Counted from the first letter of the stretch, positions 1 to 7,274 are shown. The stretch is 64,000 bases of DNA from Clostridium cavendishii DSM 21758 (GCF_900141845.1 NZ_FQZB01000016.1:1-64000), one strand, 5' to 3'. A program made the numbers and translations. Notes: a model not told the origin generated them from the sequence alone.

Positions 1-534
1 GAAAACTACTACAAAGATCGTATTATAGCATCAGTAATTCATAACTATAGTGATAATGTATGCCAACAAATAGATAATGTTGGAAATGGAGCAATATTAA
101 AGCTTAAAAATGCATGGAATCCTATTAGAAGAGATGATAAAAATTCAGATTTCGTAGGAACTGGTAATTTTATAGAATGTTGGTACAATGATTCTTCTGA
201 AAAATTACCAGATGGAGAACCTAAAACTAAAATTGCGTGGCTAGTAGAACCTTCAGGACAGTTTGCTATAGGAAATCCTAAAACAGAATTTGGTATACAA
301 GTAGCTTCAGTAGAAGATAGAAATAAATTATTTACTGTTAAAAATATTAATAATAGAGTTTTATCAGTTTACAAAGACCATGTAGAATTGCCAGCAGTTA
401 CATTTGAACCAATAGCAGATGAAACTGCATTGTCATTGCCTAATTTCAGTATGTTTGTTAGAAGTGTAGCACCTACCAAGTTTTGGTTTAAAGATGGGAC
501 AGGTAATATAAGAGAAGTATTATTAGGAGACTAA
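1..534 (+). CDS. phage structural protein, C-terminal part (5' end outside window)
   Basis: An open frame runs in from the left edge and ends at TAA 532-534, giving the last 177 residues of a larger protein. I do not recognise the domain. It has alternating polar and aromatic residues without membrane segments or cysteine pairs, as in beta-rich tail or baseplate proteins. The role is inferred from position: it lies directly before a holin, an amidase and a second holin, where the last tail gene of a Clostridium prophage is usually found. A terminator follows immediately. Confidence 0.55.
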   Translation, partial: ENYYKDRIIASVIHNYSDNVCQQIDNVGNGAILKLKNAWNPIRRDDKNSDFVGTGNFIECWYNDSSEKLPDGEPKTKIAWLVEPSGQFAIGNPKTEFGIQVASVEDRNKLFTVKNINNRVLSVYKDHVELPAVTFEPIADETALSLPNFSMFVRSVAPTKFWFKDGTGNIREVLLGD

Positions 535-566
535 GAACTTTCAATATAAGAAAGTTCTTTTTTTAT
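533..566 (+). terminator. rho-independent terminator after the phage structural gene
   Basis: The 10-bp arms AAGAACTTTC (533-542) and GAAAGTTCTT (550-559) enclose a 7-nt loop and are followed by a T run. The stop codon of the upstream gene overlaps the stem. It separates the structural operon from the lysis genes. Confidence 0.85.
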
Positions 567-596
567 ATAAAAAAATCAGAAAAAGGCAGGTGTAAC

Positions 597-800
597 ATGG
601 ATGAATTATTAAGAGCAGCAGTAAATCAAGGACTAGGTTATGGACTTTTTGTTTTTCTACTCCTGTATGTCCTAAAAACAACAGGTGAAAGAGAAAAAAG
701 GTATCAGGATTTATTAGATAAACTGAGTGAGAATTTCAATATAGTTGAAAATGTTCAAAGTGATGTTAAAGAAATAAAAAATCATATATTTAAAAAATAA
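597..800 (+). CDS. BhlA/UviB-like holin or bacteriocin-associated small membrane protein
   Basis: A 67-residue protein with one N-terminal membrane segment (about residues 10-27), then a charged helical tail rich in K, E and D. Size and layout match the BhlA/UviB family of phage holin-like peptides, which permeabilise the membrane so that an endolysin can act. The start follows AAAGGCAGGTG. It is the first gene of the lysis block and lies 7 nt before the amidase. The family call is by overall resemblance; the holin role is inferred from context. Confidence 0.75.
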   Translation: MDELLRAAVNQGLGYGLFVFLLLYVLKTTGEREKRYQDLLDKLSENFNIVENVQSDVKEIKNHIFKK

Positions 801-807
801 AAGGGAG

Positions 808-1881
808 ATGGGAGTTTTGAAAAAACAATTTAAAATCTTATCATTATTGGTAGCTATATTAGCTACCTTTTCTTTTTCTTCAATTATGGTACAGGCTGTA
901 CCTATTAACAAACAATTCATAAATAATAATAGAAGTTACAGAGTTTTAGAACCAAAGGGAATTATAATCCATGACACTGCAAATAGTGGAGCAACAGCAC
1001 AAAATAACAGGGATTATTTTAATAGAGTATATGTAGGAGCTTCAGCACACTATTTTGTAGATTGGAATGGAGTAATACAAACTATTCCAAGTAATGAGCA
1101 GGCATGGCACGCTGGAGGTTATGCAAATAGAAATTATCTTAGTATAGAAATGTGTAATCCTAAGAGTGGAAATATGGAACAGTTTAATCAAGTGTATAAA
1201 AATACAGTTGAATTAGCAGCAAGCATTTGCAAAGAACATGGATGGAATTCAGCTAATAATATATTTAGTCATAAATATATAAGTGATACTTATAGACAGA
1301 CAGACCATCAGGACCCATATTCTTTTCTAATTCAATACGGTAAGTCTTGGAATACTTTATGTCAAGATATTCAGAATGCTATTAATGGACAAAGTATAAA
1401 TATAACTAGTCCTAAAGAAGAAAGTAAGCAAGTTAACACAGAACCTACAACAGGATTCACTTATGCTAATAATGCAAAAGTAGAAGGGGACGACCTTTAT
1501 ATCAGAGATTCTGCTGGAAATAGAATAGCTGGTAGATGGGTAAGTGATGGAGATAACATTACAGTTCTAGATATAAGCTATAGTAAACAACTAGTTCTTG
1601 TAGAATATCCAACATCTACAGGTGTTAGGCAGGGTTATGTAAAGAATGTACCTAGTCTAATTAAGTATTATTATCAAGGTCAATATTCTAATGGTAGCAC
1701 TAGAGAACCTTCTTATATATGTAGTAATTTAAATTCAAGATTTGGTTCATTAGATAGTTGGGAGAGTGTGACACCTTTATATCGTAAAGATGGTAAGCTA
1801 TGTGTTGTGTATAGTACAAGCAAAGGTACAAACACAAAGAATGGTTTTGTAAAATATAACGATCACTTTAATAAATTTTAA
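808..1881 (+). CDS. exported N-acetylmuramoyl-L-alanine amidase (prophage endolysin)
   Basis: Cell-wall amidase of the amidase_2 (PGRP-like) zinc family. The segment IIIHDTA supplies the first zinc histidine, SAHYFVD and WHAGG follow, and TDHQDP carries the last ligand, all within about residues 45-170. The C-terminal half is a probable SH3-like wall-binding region. The N-terminus is a Sec-type signal (KKQFKILSLLVAILATF, ending near VQA), which is unusual for an endolysin because these normally leave through the holin. ATG 808 directly abuts AAGGGAG; TTG 817 has that same site 9 nt upstream and may be the real start. It lies between two holin-like genes. Confidence 0.9.
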   Translation: MGVLKKQFKILSLLVAILATFSFSSIMVQAVPINKQFINNNRSYRVLEPKGIIIHDTANSGATAQNNRDYFNRVYVGASAHYFVDWNGVIQTIPSNEQAWHAGGYANRNYLSIEMCNPKSGNMEQFNQVYKNTVELAASICKEHGWNSANNIFSHKYISDTYRQTDHQDPYSFLIQYGKSWNTLCQDIQNAINGQSINITSPKEESKQVNTEPTTGFTYANNAKVEGDDLYIRDSAGNRIAGRWVSDGDNITVLDISYSKQLVLVEYPTSTGVRQGYVKNVPSLIKYYYQGQYSNGSTREPSYICSNLNSRFGSLDSWESVTPLYRKDGKLCVVYSTSKGTNTKNGFVKYNDHFNKF

Positions 1882-1901
1882 TTAGAAAGAAGGAGTATAT
1901 T

Positions 1902-2369
1902 ATGGAAGAACAACTTTTAAATCAAATTGTACCAATTTTAATAACTACTATAGTAGGTATTATAGCAACTGTAATCAAAATTGTAGGGGATGCTGTAATA
2001 GAATTAATTAAAACTAAAAAAGAAGAAACAACTCAAAAAATTATACAAGGTAATCATGAAGCACAAGTCAAAACAGCTTTAGAGGTATGGAATATAGTAG
2101 AAGAGCATTTCAGAATAAATGAGGTTATAGGAGATACTATTCAACTTAAGATTACTATGTTTAATAATTTACTATTAAAGAAAGTACCAGGACTTACACA
2201 AGAGCAACTAGACTATTTAAGACAAACTATAGCAGGAGAATTTAACAAAGGTAAACAAGCTCTTGCAGAAGATAAAGCTAAACAACAAGCACAAATAAAT
2301 ACTCAACTACAGGCAGAAAACGAACAATTAAAAAGTAAATTAGCTACAATTCAAAATACTGTAGCTTAA
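1902..2369 (+). CDS. phage holin, LLH-like family
   Basis: A 155-residue protein with a single N-terminal membrane helix (about residues 8-28) and a long charged helical tail that ends in a Gln- and Glu-rich coiled coil. This is the layout of the LLH family of phage holins. The start follows AGAAGGAG. It sits 20 nt after the endolysin and is the last gene of the lysis operon. Together with the gene at 597 it gives the prophage two holin-like proteins, one of which may be an antiholin or spanin-like helper; the sequence does not decide this. Confidence 0.75.
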   Translation: MEEQLLNQIVPILITTIVGIIATVIKIVGDAVIELIKTKKEETTQKIIQGNHEAQVKTALEVWNIVEEHFRINEVIGDTIQLKITMFNNLLLKKVPGLTQEQLDYLRQTIAGEFNKGKQALAEDKAKQQAQINTQLQAENEQLKSKLATIQNTVA

Positions 2370-2373
2370 ATTT

Positions 2374-2418
2374 AAAGCCACAAGGTTAGGGAGAAATTCT
2401 TAGCTTTGTGGCTTTTTG
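2374..2418 (+). terminator. terminator of the lysis operon
   Basis: The arms AAAGCCACAA (2374-2383) and TTGTGGCTTT (2406-2415) pair perfectly, and a short T run follows. The loop is long (22 nt). The right arm and T run begin the segment that is repeated upstream of the second toxin gene near 54995, so the duplicated DNA starts inside this terminator. Confidence 0.75.
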
Positions 2419-2446
2419 TTTTATATAGCAATATTAAGATTATAAT
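2416..2446 (+). promoter_or_regulatory. candidate promoter of toxin cassette 1
   Basis: TTGTTT (2416-2421) and TATAAT (2441-2446) are 19 nt apart. The same boxes with the same spacing stand before the second cassette at 55005-55035, inside an otherwise conserved leader. This conservation is the main support; the -35 box is weak. Confidence 0.5.
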
Positions 2447-2509
2447 TACATAAATGTAAATAATATGTTAAAATAGTAAATGATTTTAATTTTAAAGGGG
2501 GAAATCAAA

Positions 2510-3964
2510 ATGTATAATAAATTAAAACATTTTACATTTGTATTTACAATTTTCTTTTTCATTAGTCTTATAGGTACATATGCTTTACCTACACAATTTA
2601 ATAATAAATACATAGGAGAGAATAAGGAAGCTCAGGCTATTGTTCCTGTATTAGCAGTTCCAGTTGTTTTGGTTGGTGGAGCTCTTGTTGTTGTTGCGAT
2701 TGGTGGAGCTATTATTGTAGGTGGTACTATTGGTTCTGTAGCAGCGGATATTCAAAATAATAAAGAACATTGGAATTTGGTAAGACAAGACGCTTATAAT
2801 AAGGCAACAGAACTTTGTAAGGATGTTAAGTTTATGTCAAATGTTTTATATGACCAAGCCACTCAAAAACTTTATTTAACTCAAGATGCTATTAAAATTT
2901 TAAAGGAGAAATATTTTAATACTCAAAATCATATGATGAAATTTGTATATCCTAATCAATGGCCTGCAGGTTCTCCGTGTCCTAAAGGTCAATATAAGGT
3001 TTATAACGAACATAATGAATGTATAGGTATTGTTAATTATTTTGATAGCGTTCAGTGGTTATCTAATACAACTGTTAATATTCACCAAGGATACTGGCAA
3101 GAGCATTCTACTGGTAATTGTTTTTATATTGATATTGGTGATTCTGTTCCAGCATCTAATTCCAACTTAGAAAAAGTAGTTAATTCGTTACCTTCAACTG
3201 GTTCTGTGTGTATTCCTGTAAGTGATAAATTTAAAAATTGGGCAGATAATCAAAGCATTGAGTTTTCAAAAGATACTGATATTCCATCATATAAAGCAAT
3301 AGCAGATAAAGATATTCCTACTAATGTTATTAGTCTACAAGATATTAAAGATAGTATAACTAATGAAGGATGTTCACCAACAGAAGAAGCTCAAGAGAAC
3401 ATAAAACCAACAACTGATTCATTAACAGTGCAGAAATATATAAATGGTAGACCAGTAGTAATAAACCAATCATTACAAGATTCACATATAAAAGGGACAA
3501 AGGCATATGAAGCAGATATAGCAAAAGGTATAACCAGAAGTTTATTAACCGAAAATGCTGAGGATTTACTTGACTATTATGCAGGCACAGGTTATAAAAT
3601 TAATGATTACACGGAATTAGTAGACTTTGAAGATATAATAGGTCAATATTATGATACAAGTACTAAAACTTTTGTAGACACTACTATGGGGGTTATAATA
3701 TATGGTGTTAATGGGGCTCATATAGTAGCTGCAAAACCTAATACTAAGCCTAATAAAAATACAGATAGTTTCCCATCTGGGGCAGTAAGTGGAAAAGATG
3801 TTGTAGGCTTTTTGAAAAAACATGGCTTTAAAGAAGAAAGTCAAAATGGAAGTCATTTAAAATTAAAAGGAGAAAACGGAGAAATTGTTATAGTTCCTGT
3901 ACATGGAAATAGAAGCTTACCGAGAGGTACATTAAATAGTATTAAAAAACAAGCCGGATTTTAA
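2510..3964 (+). CDS. exported polymorphic toxin with Ntox50-like core and C-terminal HicA domain
   Basis: A 484-residue protein. Residues 1-43 form a signal peptide (KLKHF, long hydrophobic run, AQA before the cut). Residues 44-78 are a second glycine-rich hydrophobic stretch that could span a membrane. Residues 80-317 are unrecognised. Residues about 318-410 (DSHIKGT to AHIVAAKP) resemble the Ntox50 polymorphic-toxin domain. Residues 427-484 are a full HicA mRNA-interferase fold: GKDVVGFLKKHG, GSHLK with catalytic His449, VPVHGN, and LPRGTLNSIKKQAG. HicA is normally a free cytoplasmic protein of about 60 residues, so this fusion is odd. Start ATG 2510 has AAAGGGGG upstream; ATG 2480 lies before that site and is not used here. 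A HicB-like gene follows 18 nt later. A partner with the same ends and another tip lies near 55.1 kb. Confidence 0.85.
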   Translation: MYNKLKHFTFVFTIFFFISLIGTYALPTQFNNKYIGENKEAQAIVPVLAVPVVLVGGALVVVAIGGAIIVGGTIGSVAADIQNNKEHWNLVRQDAYNKATELCKDVKFMSNVLYDQATQKLYLTQDAIKILKEKYFNTQNHMMKFVYPNQWPAGSPCPKGQYKVYNEHNECIGIVNYFDSVQWLSNTTVNIHQGYWQEHSTGNCFYIDIGDSVPASNSNLEKVVNSLPSTGSVCIPVSDKFKNWADNQSIEFSKDTDIPSYKAIADKDIPTNVISLQDIKDSITNEGCSPTEEAQENIKPTTDSLTVQKYINGRPVVINQSLQDSHIKGTKAYEADIAKGITRSLLTENAEDLLDYYAGTGYKINDYTELVDFEDIIGQYYDTSTKTFVDTTMGVIIYGVNGAHIVAAKPNTKPNKNTDSFPSGAVSGKDVVGFLKKHGFKEESQNGSHLKLKGENGEIVIVPVHGNRSLPRGTLNSIKKQAGF

Positions 3965-3982
3965 TTAAAGAGTGGTGAGAAA

Positions 3983-4234
3983 ATGAAGAAAAAATATATA
4001 TTTAGTTCAATTTTTACTTACGAAAATGATGGCATTAGTATTGAATTTCCAGATTTACCAGGCTGTATTTCATGTGGATTTACAACTGATGAAGCTCTAA
4101 AAATGGCAAAAGAAGCATTAGAATTATATACTAATGGTATGAAAGAAGAAGAAATACCTAAAGCTAGACAGGAAAGTGACTTTAAAATTAATAAAGCAAA
4201 TCAAAAAATATTTTCTTTTGAAGTTGAAATTTAA
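3983..4234 (+). CDS. HicB-like antitoxin, probable immunity protein for the HicA tip
   Basis: An 83-residue protein with the HicB partial RNase H-like fold: YIFSSIFTYENDGISIEFPDLPG, then CISCGFTTDEALKMAKEALELY and the EEIPKAR segment typical of HicB. No C-terminal ribbon-helix-helix or HTH domain is present, so it should bind the HicA toxin but is unlikely to repress its own promoter. It begins 18 nt after the stop of the HicA-tipped gene with a GTGGTGAG site, so the two are co-transcribed. In ordinary hicAB loci the antitoxin neutralises a cytoplasmic toxin; here it fits the place of an immunity gene. Confidence 0.88.
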   Translation: MKKKYIFSSIFTYENDGISIEFPDLPGCISCGFTTDEALKMAKEALELYTNGMKEEEIPKARQESDFKINKANQKIFSFEVEI

Positions 4235-4261
4235 TAAATAATATAGATAAAGTTTAAGACC

Positions 4262-4310
4262 CAAAAGACATGTCAATACTTCAATTAGGAGGTGTTGGAC
4301 ATGTCTTTTG
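4262..4310 (+). promoter_or_regulatory. 13-bp perfect inverted repeat enclosing the ribosome binding site of the DUF3267 gene
   Basis: CAAAAGACATGTC (4262-4274) and GACATGTCTTTTG (4298-4310) are exact reverse complements. The AGGAGG site (4287-4292) lies in the 23-nt loop and the start codon 4301-4303 lies inside the right arm. The RNA stem would hide the start codon. The second cassette has a matching 10-bp version (57122-57163). Translation control is inferred; a DNA operator is the alternative. Confidence 0.7.
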
Positions 4311-4819
4311 TAATTACAAAGAAAACTCATATATTATGTCTTGTAATAGCTTGCGTAATAGTGGTTTTACAAATGGATACAGTAATAAAAATTAATGCTG
4401 ATATAATTGAATTATTTCAATCGTATGTAGTTTTAAATTATTATTTAATGTTATTGATAATAGCTACTATAAATACTCTTATACATGAGTTATTGCATGG
4501 TTTAGCTTATAAGATATTTGGTGGTAAGTTTAGAATAGGATTTAAAGGTATATTTGCCTATACAAAAGAAACTACAGGAATTAGATTAACAGTTATAGAA
4601 TTTACTATAGTATTATTAGCGCCAGTAACATTAATATCTGTTATATCTTTATTTATACCAATAGTAGGTGGATTAATATTTTATATTAATCTATTGGGAA
4701 GTACAGGTGATTTATTAATGGCCTTTTGGCTAATTAGGGCAGATAAAAATTCACTAATATTAGATACAGACAAAGGTTTTGATGTAATAAAAAATATTGT
4801 TGTTTTGAATAAAGTATAA
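4301..4819 (+). CDS. DUF3267 membrane protein with HExxH motif (putative metallopeptidase)
   Basis: A 172-residue protein with about four membrane segments. The motif H62-E-L-L-H66 sits at the end of the second one, as in the putative zincin-type peptidases of DUF3267. ATG 4301 is chosen because AGGAGG ends 8 nt upstream; the longer GTG start overlaps that site. It is the third gene of the toxin cassette and is nearly identical to the gene at 57157, although the toxin tips and partner genes between them differ. Possible roles are toxin processing, immunity to the constant toxin core, or toxin release; the sequence does not choose between these. Confidence 0.8.
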   Translation: MSFVITKKTHILCLVIACVIVVLQMDTVIKINADIIELFQSYVVLNYYLMLLIIATINTLIHELLHGLAYKIFGGKFRIGFKGIFAYTKETTGIRLTVIEFTIVLLAPVTLISVISLFIPIVGGLIFYINLLGSTGDLLMAFWLIRADKNSLILDTDKGFDVIKNIVVLNKV

Positions 4820-4831
4820 TCTTTAGGTTTT

Positions 4832-4870
4832 AAGATAGTAACTATTAATTTAGTTGTTATCTTAATTTTT
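4832..4870 (+). terminator. terminator of toxin cassette 1
   Basis: AAGATAGTAAC (4832-4842) pairs with GTTGTTATCTT (4853-4863) through nine Watson-Crick and two G-U pairs, with a T run at 4866-4870. Confidence 0.7.
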
Positions 4871-5027
4871 TATATTTAAAAATAAAAGCATAAAAACTTC
4901 TATGTCGAATATGAGAACAAAAAGGCGAACGATTTTATGTCAAAAAAACTTTCTAAATATAATTGAATTATAAGGTTTTGCAAGGCTTTTATGATAAATT
5001 CTAAATAAAAATACGAACAAAAAAGTA

Positions 5028-5056
5028 TTTACATAAGAACACACGTTCGATATAAT
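5028..5056 (+). promoter_or_regulatory. promoter with LexA (SOS) box in the spacer
   Basis: TTTACA (5028-5033) and TATAAT (5051-5056) are 17 nt apart. GAACACACGTTC (5037-5048) fits the Gram-positive LexA box GAAC-N4-GTTC exactly and fills the spacer. The same class of box lies before recA at 38800-38811. The promoter points at the 27-codon ORF at 5087. Confidence 0.75.
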
Positions 5057-5086
5057 AAGTGTAGAAGTAGAAAGAGAGGGAGAATA

Positions 5087-5170
5087 ATGGTCGTTTACTG
5101 GGAATACATAAATGGAAAGAAAAAATTAATCATTGAAAAGGGAAATAGTGAGATTTCAAAAGGAGCTTAA
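5087..5170 (+). CDS. 27-residue ORF under a LexA-box promoter, function unknown
   Basis: The reading frame opens with ATG at 5087, 7 nt after GAGAGGGAG, and ends at TAA 5168-5170. The peptide starts MVVYWEYINGKKK and ends EISKGA. It has no membrane segment and I recognise no family. Support for a real gene is its complete set of parts: SOS-type promoter, strong ribosome binding site, a short ORF, and a terminator overlapping its stop. It lies at the prophage edge, so induction by DNA damage together with the phage is a reasonable inference. Confidence 0.55.
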   Translation: MVVYWEYINGKKKLIIEKGNSEISKGA

Positions 5171-5184
5171 TTATAAGCTCCTTT
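5159..5184. terminator. bidirectional terminator between the SOS ORF and the HTH gene
   Basis: AAAGGAGCTTA (5159-5169) and TAAGCTCCTTT (5173-5183) form an 11-bp stem with a tiny loop, with A run and T run on either side. It can serve both the small plus-strand ORF and the minus-strand HTH gene. Confidence 0.8.
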
Positions 5185-5526
5185 TAATTTTGATAAAAGT
5201 AAATCTATTCTTTTTACATTAATTAATGTAGGTTTGGATTCATTATTAATCCAGTTGTGAATTGTATCAGAATGGACATTAATATAATATGAAGTTTCTT
5301 TCCAAGTTTTATGACCACAAAAAGCACGTATTTTTAACAATTTATCTTGTATAGAAGTTTCAGAGAGTGTCAATAATTGTAAGTAGTCAATATGATTTAC
5401 ATTTAATTTATTACAATATATATAATAGTAGTAATAGCAATTGGGAGATGGAATTCTATCCTTTTCTAAATTTTTCAATGTAGCTGATGAAATATTCATT
5501 AAAAAACTTAATTTTTTAAGAGTCAA
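5167..5526 (-). CDS. HTH protein (XRE-like), probably 5'-truncated or misplaced start
   Basis: The 119-residue product begins with TTG, in KGLTLKKLSFLMNISSATLKNLEKDR, a clear helix-turn-helix that looks cut at its front. A second HTH-like stretch is WKETSYYINVHSDTIHNWINNESKPTL. The frame stays open upstream to about 5715 with plausible sequence (KLRRLRLKKG just before) but has no ATG or GTG there. The 5' end runs into the comM remnant on the other strand, so the original start may have been lost or lie at the prophage junction. A regulator of the prophage edge is possible; the target is unknown. Confidence 0.55.
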   Translation of the reverse strand: MTLKKLSFLMNISSATLKNLEKDRIPSPNCYYYYYIYCNKLNVNHIDYLQLLTLSETSIQDKLLKIRAFCGHKTWKETSYYINVHSDTIHNWINNESKPTLINVKRIDLLLSKLKGAYN

Positions 5527-5636
5527 CCCTTTTTTTAGCCTTAATCTACGGAGTTTAGATCCATAAGTGTTTTTTGTACATATAATAGGTAAGAACTCCT
5601 TTTCTTTTACTATGTCAAACTTGTTTCTTTCTCGGT

Positions 5637-6122
5637 TGCCCTTGTGGTAACTATTTAAGCAGGATAGACAAAAGACCGTGTTCCTGTAGTGAAAGGGATA
5701 GAATAAGGTATTTATCTAAACTATCAAAAGCTGTTTTAGATAGAGTTGATATGCATATATTTGTAAGTTATGTGCCATATGAAAATTTAAAGGAAAACAC
5801 AGTTAATATAGATTCTAAAATGCTTAAAGCATTAGTTTTGAATGCTAGAGAAATGCAAAATAAAAGATTTAAAAATACTAAAATAGGATATAATTCTAGA
5901 ATGGAACATAATGATATATTAAATTTTGCTAAAATTAAGTCGAATTGTGACGAATTTTTAAATGCTATATATAAGAATTATGGATTAAGTACTAGAGCGC
6001 TAGATAGAATAATTAAGTTATCAAGAACAATAGCAGATATTTATGAAAGTGAATATGTTACTAAACCTCATATTATTGAAGCCTTAAATTATAGAAAAAA
6101 TATAAATGGAGAGGTAATATAA
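5637..6122 (+). pseudogene. comM: comM (YifB/Mg-chelatase-like) 3' remnant, cut by the prophage
   Basis: From 5637 the frame reads CPCGNYLSRIDKRPCSCSERD, then RIRYLSKLSKAVLDRVDMHI and the C-terminal helical domain of ComM, ending at TAA just before dprA. CPCG is the conserved zinc-like cluster of ComM (normally NPCPCG), and everything before it, including the whole Walker ATPase part, is missing. The residues before CPCG do not fit the family, so the break lies at about 5637. An internal ATG at 5751 gives a 123-residue ORF but is unlikely to be functional. ComM supports branch migration during natural transformation. Confidence 0.75.
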
Positions 6123-6123
6123 T

Positions 6124-7185
6124 ATGGATAACATGGAATTTAAACTTTGGTTTGCTAATATTAATATTTCAAATAGAATAAAATTTATATTATTGGAACA
6201 ATTTAAGGATGAACAGAGTATATATGAAAATAGAAAAGATATATGTAAAGTTAATAAAAAACTAGAAATGTTAATGCAGTTTAATATAGATAGTGAAATT
6301 ATATATTCACAGTTAGAAGCTATTCAAAAAGAAATATATAGTTTAATCTTTTATAATGATGCTAAATACCCACAAAATATAAAGTGTATAGATGATTATC
6401 CATATGTTTTATATTATAAGGGGGATTTAGAAAAATCTAAAAACAAGAAGAATATTGCAATTGTAGGGTCTAGAAAGTGTTCAAGTTATGGTATTGAAGC
6501 AACGGAATATATAGTGTCGAATTTTGAAGGCTTAGATTTGGTATTGACGAGTGGAGGTGCTTATGGAGTAGATACCATTGTTCATAAAACTTCAATAAAT
6601 AAAAATATTTATAATATAGCTATATTAGGATGTGGCATTAATATTAATTATCCAGCAAGTAATAAATTATTATATGAAAAAATAAAGGAAAATGGTTTAA
6701 TAATATCAGAGTTTTCTCCACAAACAAAGCCTTATTCCTATAATTTTCCTATGAGGAATAGAATTATAAGCGGACTGAGTGATGCTGTAATAGTTGTAGA
6801 AGCATCAAGTAAAGGAGGTTCTCTAATAACTGCTAGATATGCAGCAGAACAAGGGAGAGAAGTTATAGCAGTTCCTGGCTCTATATTTTCTCCTTTAAGT
6901 TTAGGTGTCAATAAATTAATAGATGATGGGGCCAAAATTTTTACAACAATAGAAGATTTGCTTTATATACTTAAAATACCAAAAAAGCAAGAAAAAACAA
7001 AAAACATAAATAGGTCTTTAAAAGGTAACATTTTAAAGTTATTAGAAGATAAACCTATGCATATTGATGAAATTATAAGATTAATGCATATTGACACATC
7101 AGTTATATATGAGTTATTATTTGAAATGCAATTTAATAAAGAAATAATTAGTTTAACAGGTAATTATTACGCTAAAATTATTTAA
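6124..7185 (+). CDS. dprA: DNA processing protein DprA
   Basis: A 353-residue DprA/Smf protein, which loads RecA on incoming single-stranded DNA during transformation. After an N-terminal helical part, the Rossmann-like core carries IAIVGSRKCSSYG, VLTSGGAYGVD, ILGCGININYP, MRNRIISGLSDAVIVVEA and GGSLITARYAAEQGREV, all family signatures. A C-terminal winged-helix (about residues 300-353) is present. The start lies 1 nt after the comM remnant stop, with GGAGAGG upstream, so it was once in the comM operon. The prophage insertion may have changed its promoter. Confidence 0.95.
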   Translation: MDNMEFKLWFANINISNRIKFILLEQFKDEQSIYENRKDICKVNKKLEMLMQFNIDSEIIYSQLEAIQKEIYSLIFYNDAKYPQNIKCIDDYPYVLYYKGDLEKSKNKKNIAIVGSRKCSSYGIEATEYIVSNFEGLDLVLTSGGAYGVDTIVHKTSINKNIYNIAILGCGININYPASNKLLYEKIKENGLIISEFSPQTKPYSYNFPMRNRIISGLSDAVIVVEASSKGGSLITARYAAEQGREVIAVPGSIFSPLSLGVNKLIDDGAKIFTTIEDLLYILKIPKKQEKTKNINRSLKGNILKLLEDKPMHIDEIIRLMHIDTSVIYELLFEMQFNKEIISLTGNYYAKII

Positions 7186-7250
7186 TATTAAAATGAGAAT
7201 TTAATAGTTTGTAATAGAATGATTAACATAGTATAAAGAAGGGGGTGAAG

Positions 7251-7269
7251 GCTCCGAAAATCTCGGAGC
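7251..7269 (+). promoter_or_regulatory. hairpin over the ribosome binding site of topA
   Basis: GCTCCGA (7251-7257) and TCGGAGC (7263-7269) form a perfect 7-bp stem with a 5-nt loop. The right arm contains GGAG (7265-7268), the only well-spaced ribosome binding site for ATG 7275. A stronger site, AAGAAGGGGG, lies upstream; folding of the hairpin would bring it to about 10 nt from the start. Confidence 0.5.
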
Positions 7270-7274
7270 TAGCA

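Noticed and set aside
3190..3220. LPSTG in toxin 1 and LPNTG in toxin 2, like sortase LPxTG motifs
   Set aside because: They lie in the middle of the protein, are not followed by a hydrophobic segment and basic tail, and so cannot be normal sortase signals. The shared motif is probably part of a conserved fold.
5527..5715. Upstream extension of the minus-strand HTH frame (segment with FCLSCLNSYHKGN)
   Set aside because: The frame is open and looks protein-like but has no ATG, GTG or TTG start, and it overlaps the clear comM coding on the other strand. Kept only as a remark on a truncated start.
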